From the NCBI GenBank assembly GCA_033807775.1, contig CM066318.1, forward strand, positions 84,296,879 to 84,360,878: a DNA stretch of 64,000 bases, given 5' to 3'. Position 1 is the first letter of the stretch. Each line of letters starts with the position of its first letter. Below, piece by piece: positions 44,588-55,258 of the stretch. The position numbers and the translations under genes are program-made. The notes under the pieces are model-generated. The model was given only the letters and a program-made list of their open reading frames with translations, ran no database searches and was not told the origin of the DNA. This DNA is from Saussurea involucrata (lineage: Eukaryota; Streptophyta; Magnoliopsida; Asterales; Asteraceae).

Positions 44588-46186
44588 TGTAACAACCCAG
44601 ACAAAAAATAAAGCACGCAAAACATAATCACTGAAACAATCCAAAAAATGGGTCCCAAAATTCTTACACAAGTCTCAAAATTCAGGTTGGCGGAATCAAC
44701 CTATTACACAACTGAGAATTTGCTAGAACTAAAAGATAATAGTGTCACTGGTTCTACTGCTTCTATCTTCTAACTGCTCTGTTCACATGCTAGAGCCTTT
44801 TGCTACCTGCTTTCCTGAAAAGGGTTTTAATTTGAAAAGAGCGAGGGTTAGACCATGAGGTCTAGTGAGTCCCTCCTGACAGTTCTAAAAAAAATCATTT
44901 AAAAACTTTTCATAACTTTCAAATGTATACAAGACTTTCGATAATAAACTTTCACATAGTTGAACAGCAAAATCTTTCACGGATAAATTCGCTCCCGTAA
45001 ATGGCACCCTGAAGCCACCCGAGGGTGACAACGAGTCAGTATCACGCTGCCTTACTGGGACTTATTCCCATGGCATAAACGGAACCTCCCCCCGACGTGA
45101 GTACTGGCGGAACCTCCCCCCGACTTAGCCAATTTACGTCTACACAATGTATGCATACATCTCATATAAAACTTTAAACATCTTTCATGCAATTAAAGCA
45201 TAATAAATAAAGCATGGCAATTCTCAACATTCAAAACACATTTTGAAAACACTTTAAAAGCCACACATTTTAGGTTAGAAAACTCACCTGGTACGCTTGT
45301 TTGCTCTTCCCTACTCTGCTCTTTACTTCCAAATTGTCTACCTGAACGAAGGGACAGATTTATAAGCTGACTAGAACTATCCGGACACTTCTCACTTGTC
45401 ATCCTACTCTTTTCCGGACATCACTACTTTTCCGGACAACCACACTTTTCCGGATTACCAAGCTTTTCCGGATAACCACGCTTTCCGGACACACAGAGGT
45501 TACCGGACAACTTATAGTCTCCGGACGATTAACCTATCCGGATGGCACACTTATCCAGACGACTAAACTTATCCGGACAACACAATATCCGGACACCTTC
45601 TACAACCCGACCAAGAACTATCCGGACACTCACCTGGACACCTTCATACTTGAAGGTTTCCGGACGAGCGCTGGACGAGTTTAATGGTTGGAAATCCTAA
45701 TACAAGCCTCTTAAACCCCAAGATAAGCCAATAAACTATCACTAAATGAAATCGATTTCCCATCAGTTTCACTATCAAAACGCATTTAACGAAGATTAAA
45801 ACTCCCTAAAGGCCTCAAATGACTTAGAAAAGCTAAAACCCACCAAAACTGAGAAATCAGCAGATTAAACTTGAAAGGAGTTATGGATTAGAGATTACCT
45901 TAGAGATTACTTGCAGATCACGAATTCCAATTCTTCCCTTCCTTCCTTCTGAAATTGAACTTGATGATTCCTTTCTTCCAAATGCACACAAAGCCCTTAA
46001 GAACCCTACTCTCCTTTCTCTCCTCAAATTCAGCCGTCAACAATCAATTTCAGTATTAGAATGTTCTTTCTAGGGTTTTGTGCCTTTAAATACCCTATCT
46101 CAAACTTACCAAATAGCCCCTCAACTTTTGCTCTTATTAAACTTTCCTTACAAGTGTTAAACTAAACCGACTCGGTCACGGTCGTT

Positions 46187-46189
<3 letters not shown>
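44588..46189 (-). repeat. 5' LTR of element E
   Basis: Nearly the same as the 3' LTR, with scattered substitutions and small indels (for example ATGATCTG missing near 45748). The TATTTAAAG box is at 46083-46096, the TCCGGACA cluster at 45410-45675, the predicted intron at 44815-45287 and the hairpin at 44843-44875. Confidence 0.92.
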
Positions 46190-46222
<33 letters not shown>

Positions 46223-46704
46223 TGCCAAATTTATTGAAATTTAGGGTAAATATTTAAAACTTTACATACAACAAGGACTAAATATGTAATTTTTCAAATA
46301 TGCTTTTGGACATTTTAACAGCCTAACTTAACAGTGTTAGATGCAAGGACGAAAATGGAAGCAATTGAAAACCACAAGGATAAAAAAGCAGTTTTTAAAC
46401 CACAGGGACTAAGGCCATCAGTACCCCATGGAGGGAATCTTTCAAATATTCCACTCCACATCAGCGCCACATCAGCTTTTCTTCCATCCCTCACTCGATC
46501 CCTAACGATCCCTAAACACACGTACCCCATTCCCTCAAACCCTTTTGCCACCTCATTTATTTTAATTATTTTATTTATACATTTAATTATTTAACAAAAT
46601 AAAAATATTTATATATTTTTTAATAAATAAAAATAAGATAAATAATAAAAATTAAAATTCATATCATTCATTAAAAATAAAAATTACAAAATAAATTTAA
46701 AAAT

Positions 46705-47463
46705 CTACTCGTCGTCATTGTTGGGAACTTGGATACGCCAAATATGTTCGACCAAATCCGACCGAAGGTTATTATGAGTGTCCCGGTTTATGACTTCTTG
46801 AACATTTGTCGCGCGTTGTGTCTCACTGATTTGGCTTTCGATATCATTCGTGAAAAAGTCGTTTTCCACGTCACCACAAATAGCATGGTTTTCGTCTTCG
46901 AGTATCATATTGTGTAATATGACACAAGCGTACATAATGTTTCTCAATATTTCCGGTTCCCATCCGCGTGCCGGGTTATGAAGTATATGCCAACGTTGTT
47001 TAAGCACGCCAAAAGCTCGTTCAACATCTTTACGTGCGGATTCTTGCGCGGACTTGAACTTTTGTCGTTTAAGGTCTTGTGGGCACGTAAATGATTTTAC
47101 GAAAATAGCCCATTCCGGATATATCCTATCCGTTAGATAATATCCGTGGTTGTAGGTGGCTCCATTCACCTCAAAAGGGCACTCGGGTGCTTTTCCATCA
47201 TATACATCGTTGAAGATGGGCGACTGATTGAGAACATTGATGTCGTTGTTGGAACCGGCAACACCAAAGTATGTGTGCCAGATCCATAGATCTTGAGAGG
47301 CCACTGCTTCTAGCATGATTGTCGGGTGCTCATGATCACCTCTCATGAATTGACCTCGCCATGCATTCGGACAATTTGCCCACGCCCAATGAGTACAGTC
47401 TATGCTGCCGAGCATGCCGGGAAATCCGTGTTTAAATCGGTGTATAAATCGGGTTGACGCCAA
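46705..47463 (-). pseudogene. PIF/Harbinger transposase, catalytic part (DDE_Tnp_4)
   Basis: 252 codons. It reads GFPGMLGSIDCTHWAWANCP (first Asp), VAGSNNDINVLNQSPIF (second Asp) and ARKDVERAFGVLKQRWHIL (Glu), the full DDE set, followed by ILRNIMYACVILHNMI and an acidic tail. Normal family members are about 400 residues. Here the N-terminal helix-turn-helix region is missing, and the ATG at 47463 lies at the deletion join. The frame is therefore not a natural start. The nuclease fold seems whole, but DNA binding should be lost. Confidence 0.85.
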
Positions 47464-47665
47464 AGTAGTCCCGCATAAGCCGCTCGTTTGCAGTTACTCG
47501 ACCTCTTTCAATGTTTGCGGCCCTCTCTCTTGTTGACGATGAGGCGGTGCTACCATACAGCGATTGTGCAGTATGTCGAAAAATTTCCCTTTGTAGATTC
47601 AACAACTCGTCGGTGTCTACGGATGATGATGATGCGGTTGGTGAACCGGGTTGTGGCGAATCCAT
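47432..47665 (-). pseudogene. PIF/Harbinger transposase N-terminal fragment
   Basis: 77 codons, MDSPQPGSPTASSSSVDTDE to RDYFGVNPIYTPI, matching the leader of plant Harbinger transposases up to the 'DYF...Y' motif. It then runs out of frame at the deletion junction near 47450. The remainder continues in the overlapping frame of the catalytic part. I estimate from family layout that on the order of 150 codons are missing between the two. Confidence 0.7.
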
Positions 47666-48080
47666 ATTGTTTAAAATATAGAGAATGGAAGAGTGTTTGA
47701 GAGAGTTTGAGAGGTGTGAGAAATAAGAGGTTGAGAGAATTTGAGAGGTGTGAAAAATAAGAGATTGAGAGGTGTAAGAAATAAGAGGTTGAAGGTTAAA
47801 TATATAGTGGGATTAAATTGAGAAAAATAAATTTTTTTTTTAGTAAAAGAGCCGTTGAACGGCATTATTTTTAAAAATTTAATTAAATTTTTTTTAAAAA
47901 CCCTTCGGGATGGATCGGGATCCCATCCCCGGATTTCATCCCTTCCCGCTCATCCCGCTCGCCCCGTAGCCCACCCCACATGACCCCGCTGGCCATCCCG
48001 AGCCCATCCCGCACCGGGTACGGATGGCCTAAAACCGTTATAAACATCAAACCATAAGGACGAAATCATAGTTTACTCTA

Positions 48081-48500
48081 AAAATAACATAATTTAGGAA
48101 CCAAAACAAAAAGTGACTCTAAACAAATATAATAAAGCCAACGTCGTCTTCATCGGTTGTATGATTGATAGGAAGGGTTGAATCATTGATAGGAAATTTT
48201 AACGATATGTATGAATTGCTGTTGAACGTGATTCTCGTGCAAAAACCATCTCAATCATTCATATATATATATATATATATATACTAGTTGTGTACCCGTG
48301 GAATGCGGCGGCAGCCGAAAATATAAACGATTTTAAAATTTTGATGGTTTTGTTAGAGAAGATTTTAATCTGGGCAACATTCTCACAAAAAGATACGGTG
48401 GTCTTTTCTTGATCATCCGCAAAACAATCATAAAATCTAAAAAAATTGAAGTTCAATCCGCTTTTATTCTAGCCCGTGTATCCATGCGATGCAATGGGAT
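48081..48500. repeat. Old repeat with GTACCCGTGGAATGCGGCGG
   Basis: After a TA run (48260-48283) comes ACTAGTTGTGTACCCGTGG followed by ATGCGGCGGC. A second such motif, GCCCGTGTATCCATGCGATG, is at 48473. A relative lies in reverse at 14995-15045. The family is unidentified and has no coding potential. Confidence 0.5.
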
Positions 48501-50157
48501 ACGATTAAGGTCAACGTTAGATTCGTTATCGGTTGCACTTTAATTATTACCTAAATGGTAGTCGTGTATTATCATGTATTCGAGCATTGTAGTGGGATTT
48601 AAATCTTATTATAAACTTGAGAATCAAAAACTAATATAAATTCTCATTAAAATTAAAATAAGAAAACCTAAAATATATGTGTGAACATAATACACGTACA
48701 TATTACAAGTAGCGGTTGTTGAAATAACTTACTTAAAAATTAGGTAAAGAAATATTTGTATTGATGTCGTATTATAATTGCCACATTTTTGTGTAATTTG
48801 CATTGTTAATACAAACTTAATGTTTCATATATATATGTTATATTTCTAAAATCTAGAGTAGGTTTTGCAAAGTGAAAATTGCTTTGTTAATTTGACAACA
48901 GAAAGTGGAATTTTTTTAAGAGAGAACAAAGCAGAAGACACATTCAACTCAAAACTGTATCTAAAAATGGTTCTTGCCTTCTCAATAAAACAATTAACTA
49001 TAATGTATGTGGAGTGAAGTATTACTGCAAAATCTCAATAATGACTATTACTATTAGTATAGAAAATGGGCGATCCATAAATAGATTCCCGCAACAAACA
49101 AACACTTGGACAAAGTGAAACTTTGGAAGCAGATAAACACCCATCACAAAGTTGCTCTACAATACTTGCTTCCATGGGGCTGCCTTTGTTTGCAGTTGAG
49201 AGTCTCGTTGCATTTAAATTGCTTGGGACACCAACAGCTGAGGGTGGAAGATTTCTGATGGCTGCTGCAGGAACCAACAACAGAGTGACCAAAGATAAGC
49301 AACATGGACACCACAGAATCCAAAGTGAAACATAAATTAATTGACTAATATGGTAAACATGTACCTTTGAACATTGGACTTTTATCAACAGGTACCAAAG
49401 GCATCCTCGAAGATGAAATATGCGATGCTATGTTTATTGTAACCAACCAGGAAATAATAATCATACCACAATCGCTTCTCAGGAAATAATAATCATACCA
49501 CAACCTCCAATGGTCATCCCTCCAACATATCAGGAACCAGGAAATCCCAAAACAACAATAACAAGCAAGTAGCCAATGTCAAACCAACCTTAAACAACCT
49601 TTGACAAACTATATATTCAAAACAGAAAACAGGTGGATATAAATGAAATAACGCATCCATACCTTTGACAATCTAACTCATGCTTTTCTCCCTCCTGAGT
49701 AACAACAAAATTTACCAATCGAACCGGAACCAATACTCTTTGCTAAAAAATAATGGGTACCACACCGGAGCAAGCAATAATGCCTTGTACAACGGAATTG
49801 TGTACTAAAAATATTTTAGAAACTCATTTATAATAACATATGCTACAATATAGCATCTCAGATCAAATTACCTGCGTGTGAAAACTATTTCTTATAGTAC
49901 ACATATGATACCAACTTAAAAAAAAACAATTGTTACCAAGGGTGCCATTGTATCTGCAAGCAGTAAAGTTTGTGTTTCCCATAAAAACCATCCGCATATG
50001 TACATAGCTATTAGTCATTCAGAACCCAGACAATAATCAATTTCTTTGAGCATCAATATACAGATACATAAACTATTGCCCGAAGCCAAGACCTAAATCC
50101 ACGAACCAAACACCCCCTAAGGCTTTATGATTTTTTTTATATTTAAATGTGCTTATT
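48501..50157. other. Low-repeat region with a possible exon fragment
   Basis: AT-rich with a more balanced block at 49060-49330. There both strands stay open: plus 49123-49335 (MEADKHPSQSCSTILASMGL) and minus 49035-49388 (with SAVGVPSNLNATRLSTANKG). I recognise neither. A degraded exon or the 3' end of a noncoding transcript is possible. Around 49430-49510 there is a short tandem duplication of CAGGAAATAATAATCATACC. Confidence 0.3.
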
Positions 50158-50470
50158 AGGGGCAGTTTACCCAAAGCTTATTATTCGATAAGCGTTTACC
50201 AAAACATTTTCAGTTAACTTACTGGATAAGATTTTAATCCATTAAAACATCATATGCAACATTTTTTTCCGGTTAGCTCTAACCCGGTAAGAGTTGTCAC
50301 TCTCACTTACCGACCGAGACTCTTAGTCATTGTCATTGCTCTTACCGGGTAAGATCCTTAATCTTTATCATACTCATCGATAAGATAAAGGGAGCCGATA
50401 AGCACTTACCGGATAAGCACAATGCGGCGGTATATATAAATGTAAGCGAGAATACCGATTAAAACGGATA
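50158..50470. repeat. Decayed MITE related to 36988-37278
   Basis: It carries GGGGCAGTTTACCCAAAGCTT, GATAAGCGTTTACC and TTACCGGGTAAG, words shared with the MITE at 36988. The right terminus is not clear. Confidence 0.4.
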
Positions 50471-50975
50471 AACACGTACGTTCATAATTGTTTATCTTAT
50501 AGCTTTAATGTTTCATTAGCAAAACTAAGCCAGATGGAAAACAACTTTATTTTCAGTTTGAGTATGAAAATAGCCATTTTTGACCAATCAGTTCACTTTA
50601 TAGCATTTTTTACATTTCGACTACAAAGTGAGTTGCACATAAAAACCAACAGATCCATAAAAACCAGAAAACAAAAATACAAAATTTGATTAGTAAGAGG
50701 AAATGGCAGAAACCATGTATTAGCAGATAACCCATTTAGGATACAACAATCTATTATTTGTATTAGCCAATGACCCAAGTATTAGTCGATAACCCATTTA
50801 GGATATATCAAACTATGATTTGTATTAGCTGATGACCAAATCTATGATTTGTGAAATGAAATGTTCCTATTTGTAAAATCTAACAAATAAAAAAGTTCGA
50901 CAAAAAGCAATACAACGATGGTTTTCTGATTCCATAAAAACCATCGAATGAGTAATTGATCGAATGATTATCTAA

Positions 50976-51558
50976 GACCATCTCCAACGGGCCGGCAACT
51001 CGCCATTTTTGCCTGCCGACCATCTCCAACCGACCGTCAAACGCCAATTTTTTTTGCTAGCCGAGAGTTTTGAACGGCAAATATGCCGTGTGAATTTATT
51101 TTTACCGGCCTCACACCAATTGTGGAGCCCACCACTATGTAATATTTAACTAATAAAAATTATATTATTTAGTTAATAAAAATTGTAAGTTTTAATTAAG
51201 AAATATTTATAATTTATTATTTAGTTAATAAATATATTTATTATTTAATTATGCTTTTAATTTGTGTTATTTGTATTGATGTAATTTTATTTAAATGTAT
51301 TATCAATTAAAAAATTATCGTTTTATTTTTATCGGTTTTCATTAAATAAATTAATTACTGATTATTTATTATTATATTTACAAATTATAATTATTGTTAT
51401 TAAAAATAGTTAATAGTAAATAAAAATGTGATATTTTAAGGTGGGGTCCACAAATTTGGTGTTTTTTTTAGAGGATGTTGGAGTTGGGGTTTTTTTTTGT
51501 TGGGCCCACCAAAATTGGTGTTTTTGGTGTTTTTTTGGTGTCAAGGTTGGAGATGCTC
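50976..51558. mobile_element. Tourist-like MITE (PIF/Harbinger derivative)
   Basis: The TSD TAA (50973-50975 and 51559-51561) and TIRs GACCATCTCCAAC / GTTGGAGATGCTC are clear. The interior is very AT-rich and noncoding, with TTTTTGGTGTTTTT near the right end. The TIR differs from the Harbinger element at 46413, so a different autonomous partner is likely. Confidence 0.85.
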
Positions 51559-51929
51559 TAATGATACAACTGTTATATTTCAGCTAAAAGAAGCAAACAT
51601 TTTATGAAATCAAACAGCTGATGAAGAAATCGAACCCAAACCCACAAGAAAACTCAAGAACCTTAACCCACGAAAATGAAGATGGAAACAAAGAGAAATT
51701 ACCTCGATTGGAATCAGTAGATGAACGATGGATCTAGAGGGGAAGAGGGAGCAATGAAAAAATGAACAAGAACAGGTTAGGTTAAATAAACAAAAATGCA
51801 TGAAAAAACATTGAAAAGTCTTTAAAAAAACTTACTGAGAGCCATTGAGAAAGAAAATCTACAACTATCACTAAACAAAACTTCCCTGGGAAAAACAACA
51901 CATAGAGAATACTAATATTATGCTATACC

Positions 51930-52140
51930 TCAATGAAGACATTTGTCTTCTCCAAAAGCATCAACACGTAGTCCTTCACTTCTCAATGCCTGAATAGATT
52001 TTTGCTGAAAATGTTGTAGTGGATGCTTGATGTCGATAACAACTTCTGTCCTATATTGTTGGTCAAAATACCAACAAGCCGCTATACAAATACTATGAGA
52101 TCCACTTTTGGAGGTGGAGTTGGAGGTGGAGGTGGTAATT
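51930..52140 (-). pseudogene. Possible exon fragment, unrecognised protein
   Basis: On the minus strand one frame reads SGSHSICIAACWYFDQQYRT, then EVVIDIKHPLQHFQQKSIQA and LRSEGLRVDAFGED to a stop or to a donor-like GAG|GTATAG at 51929. The amino-acid mix looks like real protein, but I cannot name it. Upstream is a GGTGGAGTTGGAGG repeat (52112-52137) and a stop. Downstream at about 51705 there is another donor-like ATCGAG|GTAATT. It may be a dying gene or captured exon. Confidence 0.3.
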
Positions 52141-52379
52141 CAAATCTAAATATCAGATTTTTTGGGGCACATTGTTGGCAGGTCACGTTCAGAAGATGAG
52201 AAAGCTAGAAAGCCTGAAACATAAAAATAGAAGGTTACAAGAGATGGCATTAACGACTTGTTCCTCAAGCTTTATGACTTGTTTTTAAGAGATTTCAGGA
52301 CTCCAAGCTTTAATGAGTAGTACTTTATGCTTCAAGGGTTGTCTTTAAGACTTTTTATCTAAACCAATATTAATGTAGT

Positions 52380-52500
52380 AATAGATAATAGATAATAGAT
52401 ATATGGAGGTTCAAGGGAAAACCTAAAAAAAACGAAAAACTGAAGAACACCTTGGTGGCCCTTCATCTGGACGGTATGCACTTGTGCATATAGATAATCT
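52380..52500. repeat. Dispersed repeat, copy 1 (second copy at 61760-61860)
   Basis: Both copies contain GCCCTTCATCTGGACGGTAT followed by GCxxxTGTGCATATAG and are preceded by AAAACCT(A/C)AAAAAAA. They look like termini of another MITE family next to TA-rich DNA. Confidence 0.6.
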
Positions 52501-53205
52501 TGGCCACAAGTTCAAATGAGAAGTGTTAAATATATGAGAAGTAGAGAAGTAATATTGGCCATTTATTCGGTGAAGATCGGTTTTAATTGGTCAAAAGTTG
52601 CGGCTTTGACTGGTCAAAAGTTACGACTGTTCCAAAAATAGAAGGGCAATTTCGTAACTTTTACAAAAACACGGGACGAGTTCATATATGAACCTGTGTG
52701 ATTCACATATGAAGTATTTGTTCATATATGAACCCATGTAATTCAAATATGAACTCTTTTTTAACTAATTTATATATGAACCTTGTGATTCATATATGAA
52801 CCTTTGTGTTTCATATATGAAACTGATTAACTATAGGTTCACATAAGAATCAGTGAACCAATTAACTGATTCATATATGAACCTTTGTGTTTCATATATA
52901 AAACTAATTAACTGTAGGTTCATATATGTATCAGTTAAACCAATTAACTGATTCATATATGAACTTTTTTAACTAATTCTCATATGAACTAATTAAAAGA
53001 TTCATATATGAATCACAAAGGCTCATATATGAATTAGTTAAAAAAAAGTGCATATGTGAATTACAAAGGTTCATATATGAACGTATAGTTCATATGTGAA
53101 TCACACAGATTCATATATGAACTCGTCCCGCGTATCTTTTACGAAACTACCCCTCTATCTTATGCAGACCACGCGATGAATTATCCGTTGCTTCTCGGTC
53201 AAAGA

Positions 53206-55258
53206 TGTAACATCCTAAATCTTTGTTATTATTATTATTATAATAAGATTGGGATGTATTTGTATTTGGAGTAACCTTGAATTATATAGAGTATTATAAT
53301 TCAATTAGGGTTAAAATACAAATGTTGAAAGTTTAAAGATTCTTTTAGGAAATATTAAACTTGAGGGTTTGTTGTGTCATTTCTTTAAAATTTGAGGTGT
53401 GGTGGGTAATTTGAGTATGACTCATCTGTTTGATTGTGAGGTGTTACACAATTAGTCTAAATGACTAATTGTGTGTGTGTTTGTGAGTTTGTTCGGCAAC
53501 GGAGAGAATAGAGATAACGAGAGAGAGAGCGAGAAAGAAGAAGGCAGAAGAAAGAAAAGTTTGATTTTGGAAGAATTGTGGTAAGGAAATATGATTTTCT
53601 TCTATTAATTTCTTAATCTAAGTGGTGTATTAAGCTATAAATCATCTGTTCAGATTTGGATTAAGCTGAGAAGAGTTTTTGTGAAGAACACTGTGTTCAG
53701 AAAGCTGATAAGGTGAGTTTATTTAATCTTCTTAAAATTAAGCAATTAGAATTGAAATTGATATGTTATACTTGTGTTTAAACATGATGGTATGACTTAA
53801 TTGAGAAATGGTAGGCTTAATGAGATGAATTTATGAACTGACTTAATGAAGAAGACGAATGAACAGTGTTTGCGAAAAGTGAGAATTTCGCAACAGTTGG
53901 TTGCGCAAAGTGATAGAATTCGCAAGCGTGGCTTGCGAGTTTTGAAGAACTCGCAACAGTGGGTTGCGAATTTTGAGCTTTTCGCAGCTTTGGCTTGCGA
54001 GAAGTAAGAAGTTCGCAGCTTTGGCTTACGAAAAGTGTAGCTTTTCGCTACAATGGCTTGCGACTTTTGTGGACTTTCAGTAGCAGTTTGAGGCTTTTTA
54101 TGTGGAATGCAATCTGATATTTATATACTAATTGTTATATGATTATAACTTAGATTTGGATATGAAAGCCATGATATAATAAATTGTAAGGACTTATTTA
54201 TGAGTCCGATTATGTAGTTTACATTTGAGATGTTAATTCCCAAAGCTAAGTGGCAAAAATGGGGATAATTGTTATAATTAATATTCTATATATAGATATA
54301 TAGAATATATGATATATCGTACATTTTAGTATACGATAGAAAGAGTGATGATACACAATTATTGTGTTGCGTTGGCTAGAAATATGCATCTGGTCATCAA
54401 AGGGCCACTTAGTACGGTTTAATGGGAACCAATTACCAGCCATTGACCGAAAGGATGTAATTTCTAGTGGTGGAGTGTATCTTGGATTACCAGAGGGCCC
54501 TTGTTGTTAAGCGCTATATAAATTAAATCACATTTGGGGGCCAGTGTTCAAGATGGTGAGAAAAGTGAAATGTGGAATAGGCAGACATTGAGTTTGTAAT
54601 TCCCATTTCAGACGGAAGATTTGATATCGTTATTTTAAGTTCGGAGATAAACAAATATTGAAATTTGTAATCTCTACTTCCGGACTAAGAAATAAGCAGG
54701 TATAGAAACTGTAATTTCTTTGGATGGGGAGTTACTTATAATCTGGTATGATTTATAGTAACTCTTGTTGATATTATTACGACTAGATGAATTAGTCATA
54801 AGGATGGGAATTGGGTGGATTCCTGTTGTTGAAAAGAGCATTGGTACGGTAAGATGGTTGATAACAGGTTTGATATATCTGTTAATATTTTAGTTGTTAA
54901 ATTTTAATTTGATTTGAATATTCTCACTAGGCGAAAGCCTAATGTTTCAAGTTGAATTTTCTTACCAGGTACAAGCTCCGGGAAATAAGCGGGATGTGCG
55001 TTGAGAGCATTTGGAAAGACTCAGAATTGAATTAACAGAGGATCTAGATATTCTTTTGGTGCTTTTGGGGACTGATGATTAGATAACCTAGTTAATCTAA
55101 TTATGATGTATGATTTGATTAATAGGTTATTTGATTTAGAAGTTATTGTTTATAGAAAACCTTGATGTATGATCCTCTTGTTATATAAGTTTGAAGTTTA
55201 TTGTCATAACTTGTGGAAATTTTAAGGTTTAAATTAGCCCTGTTTTTAGGGTGTTACA
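53206..55258 (+). repeat. 5' LTR of element F
   Basis: 2053 bp. A splice donor CTGATAAG|GTGAGTTT is at 53713. A cluster of TTCGCAA/GGCTTGCGA motifs spans 53875-54065. The hairpin is at 54914-54950 and an acceptor TTCTTACCAG|GTAC ends at 54968. A TATATAGATATATAGAATAT palindromic tract is at 54285-54315. Confidence 0.92.
53713..54968 (+). other. Predicted LTR-leader intron of element F
   Basis: The donor AAG|GTGAGT and acceptor TTACCAG|G fit plant consensus. A CTAAT branch-point match (54939-54943) lies 26 nt upstream of the acceptor, in the 3' arm of hairpin 54914-54950. Inner stem TAGGC/GCCTA encloses loop GAAA, and outer stem TTGAA/TTCAA replaces the GAGGG/CCCTC of the other elements. Confidence 0.5.

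Larger units (their letters stand above)
37819..46189 (-). mobile_element. Nearly intact Ty3/gypsy chromovirus E (Tekay/Del type)
   Basis: 8.4 kb on the minus strand. The 5' LTR is 44588-46189 (1602 bp), PBS 44573-44585, gag-pol 39434-44292, PPT at about 39423-39437 and 3' LTR 37819-39422 (1604 bp). LTRs read TGTAACGACCGTG...GGGTTGTTACA. The TSD is unclear because the site is a TA microsatellite (ATGTG left, ATATA right). Gag, protease, RT, RNase H, integrase and a C-terminal chromodomain are all present. Only a frameshift and two in-frame stops break the frame, so this is the best candidate here for a helper family for A, C and F. Confidence 0.95.
46413..48029 (-). mobile_element. PIF/Harbinger DNA transposon with deleted transposase
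   Basis: The TSD TAA (46410-46412 and 48030-48032) and short TIRs GGCCATCAGTAC / GTACGGATGGCC are typical of PIF/Harbinger. The transposase lies on the minus strand and is internally deleted. No Myb-like second ORF is seen. The right end (47890-48020) is GC-rich with CCCATCCC repeats. The insertion sits in the right arm of the 36366-48080 element. Confidence 0.85.
36366..48080. mobile_element. Second long-TIR (MULE-like) element, split by E and a Harbinger element
   Basis: The left arm (36366-36620) and right arm (46206-46412 continued at 48030-48080) are inverted copies. Both contain TTCGTCCxTATGGTTTGATG, AACGGTTTT and TTAAAAACTGCTTTTTT. The flanks AAAAATAAA (36357-36365) and AAAATAAC (48081 on) are compatible with an A-rich 9-bp TSD, but the exact edge is ambiguous. 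The right arm is interrupted precisely by the Harbinger TSD. No transposase of its own is seen. Confidence 0.65.
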
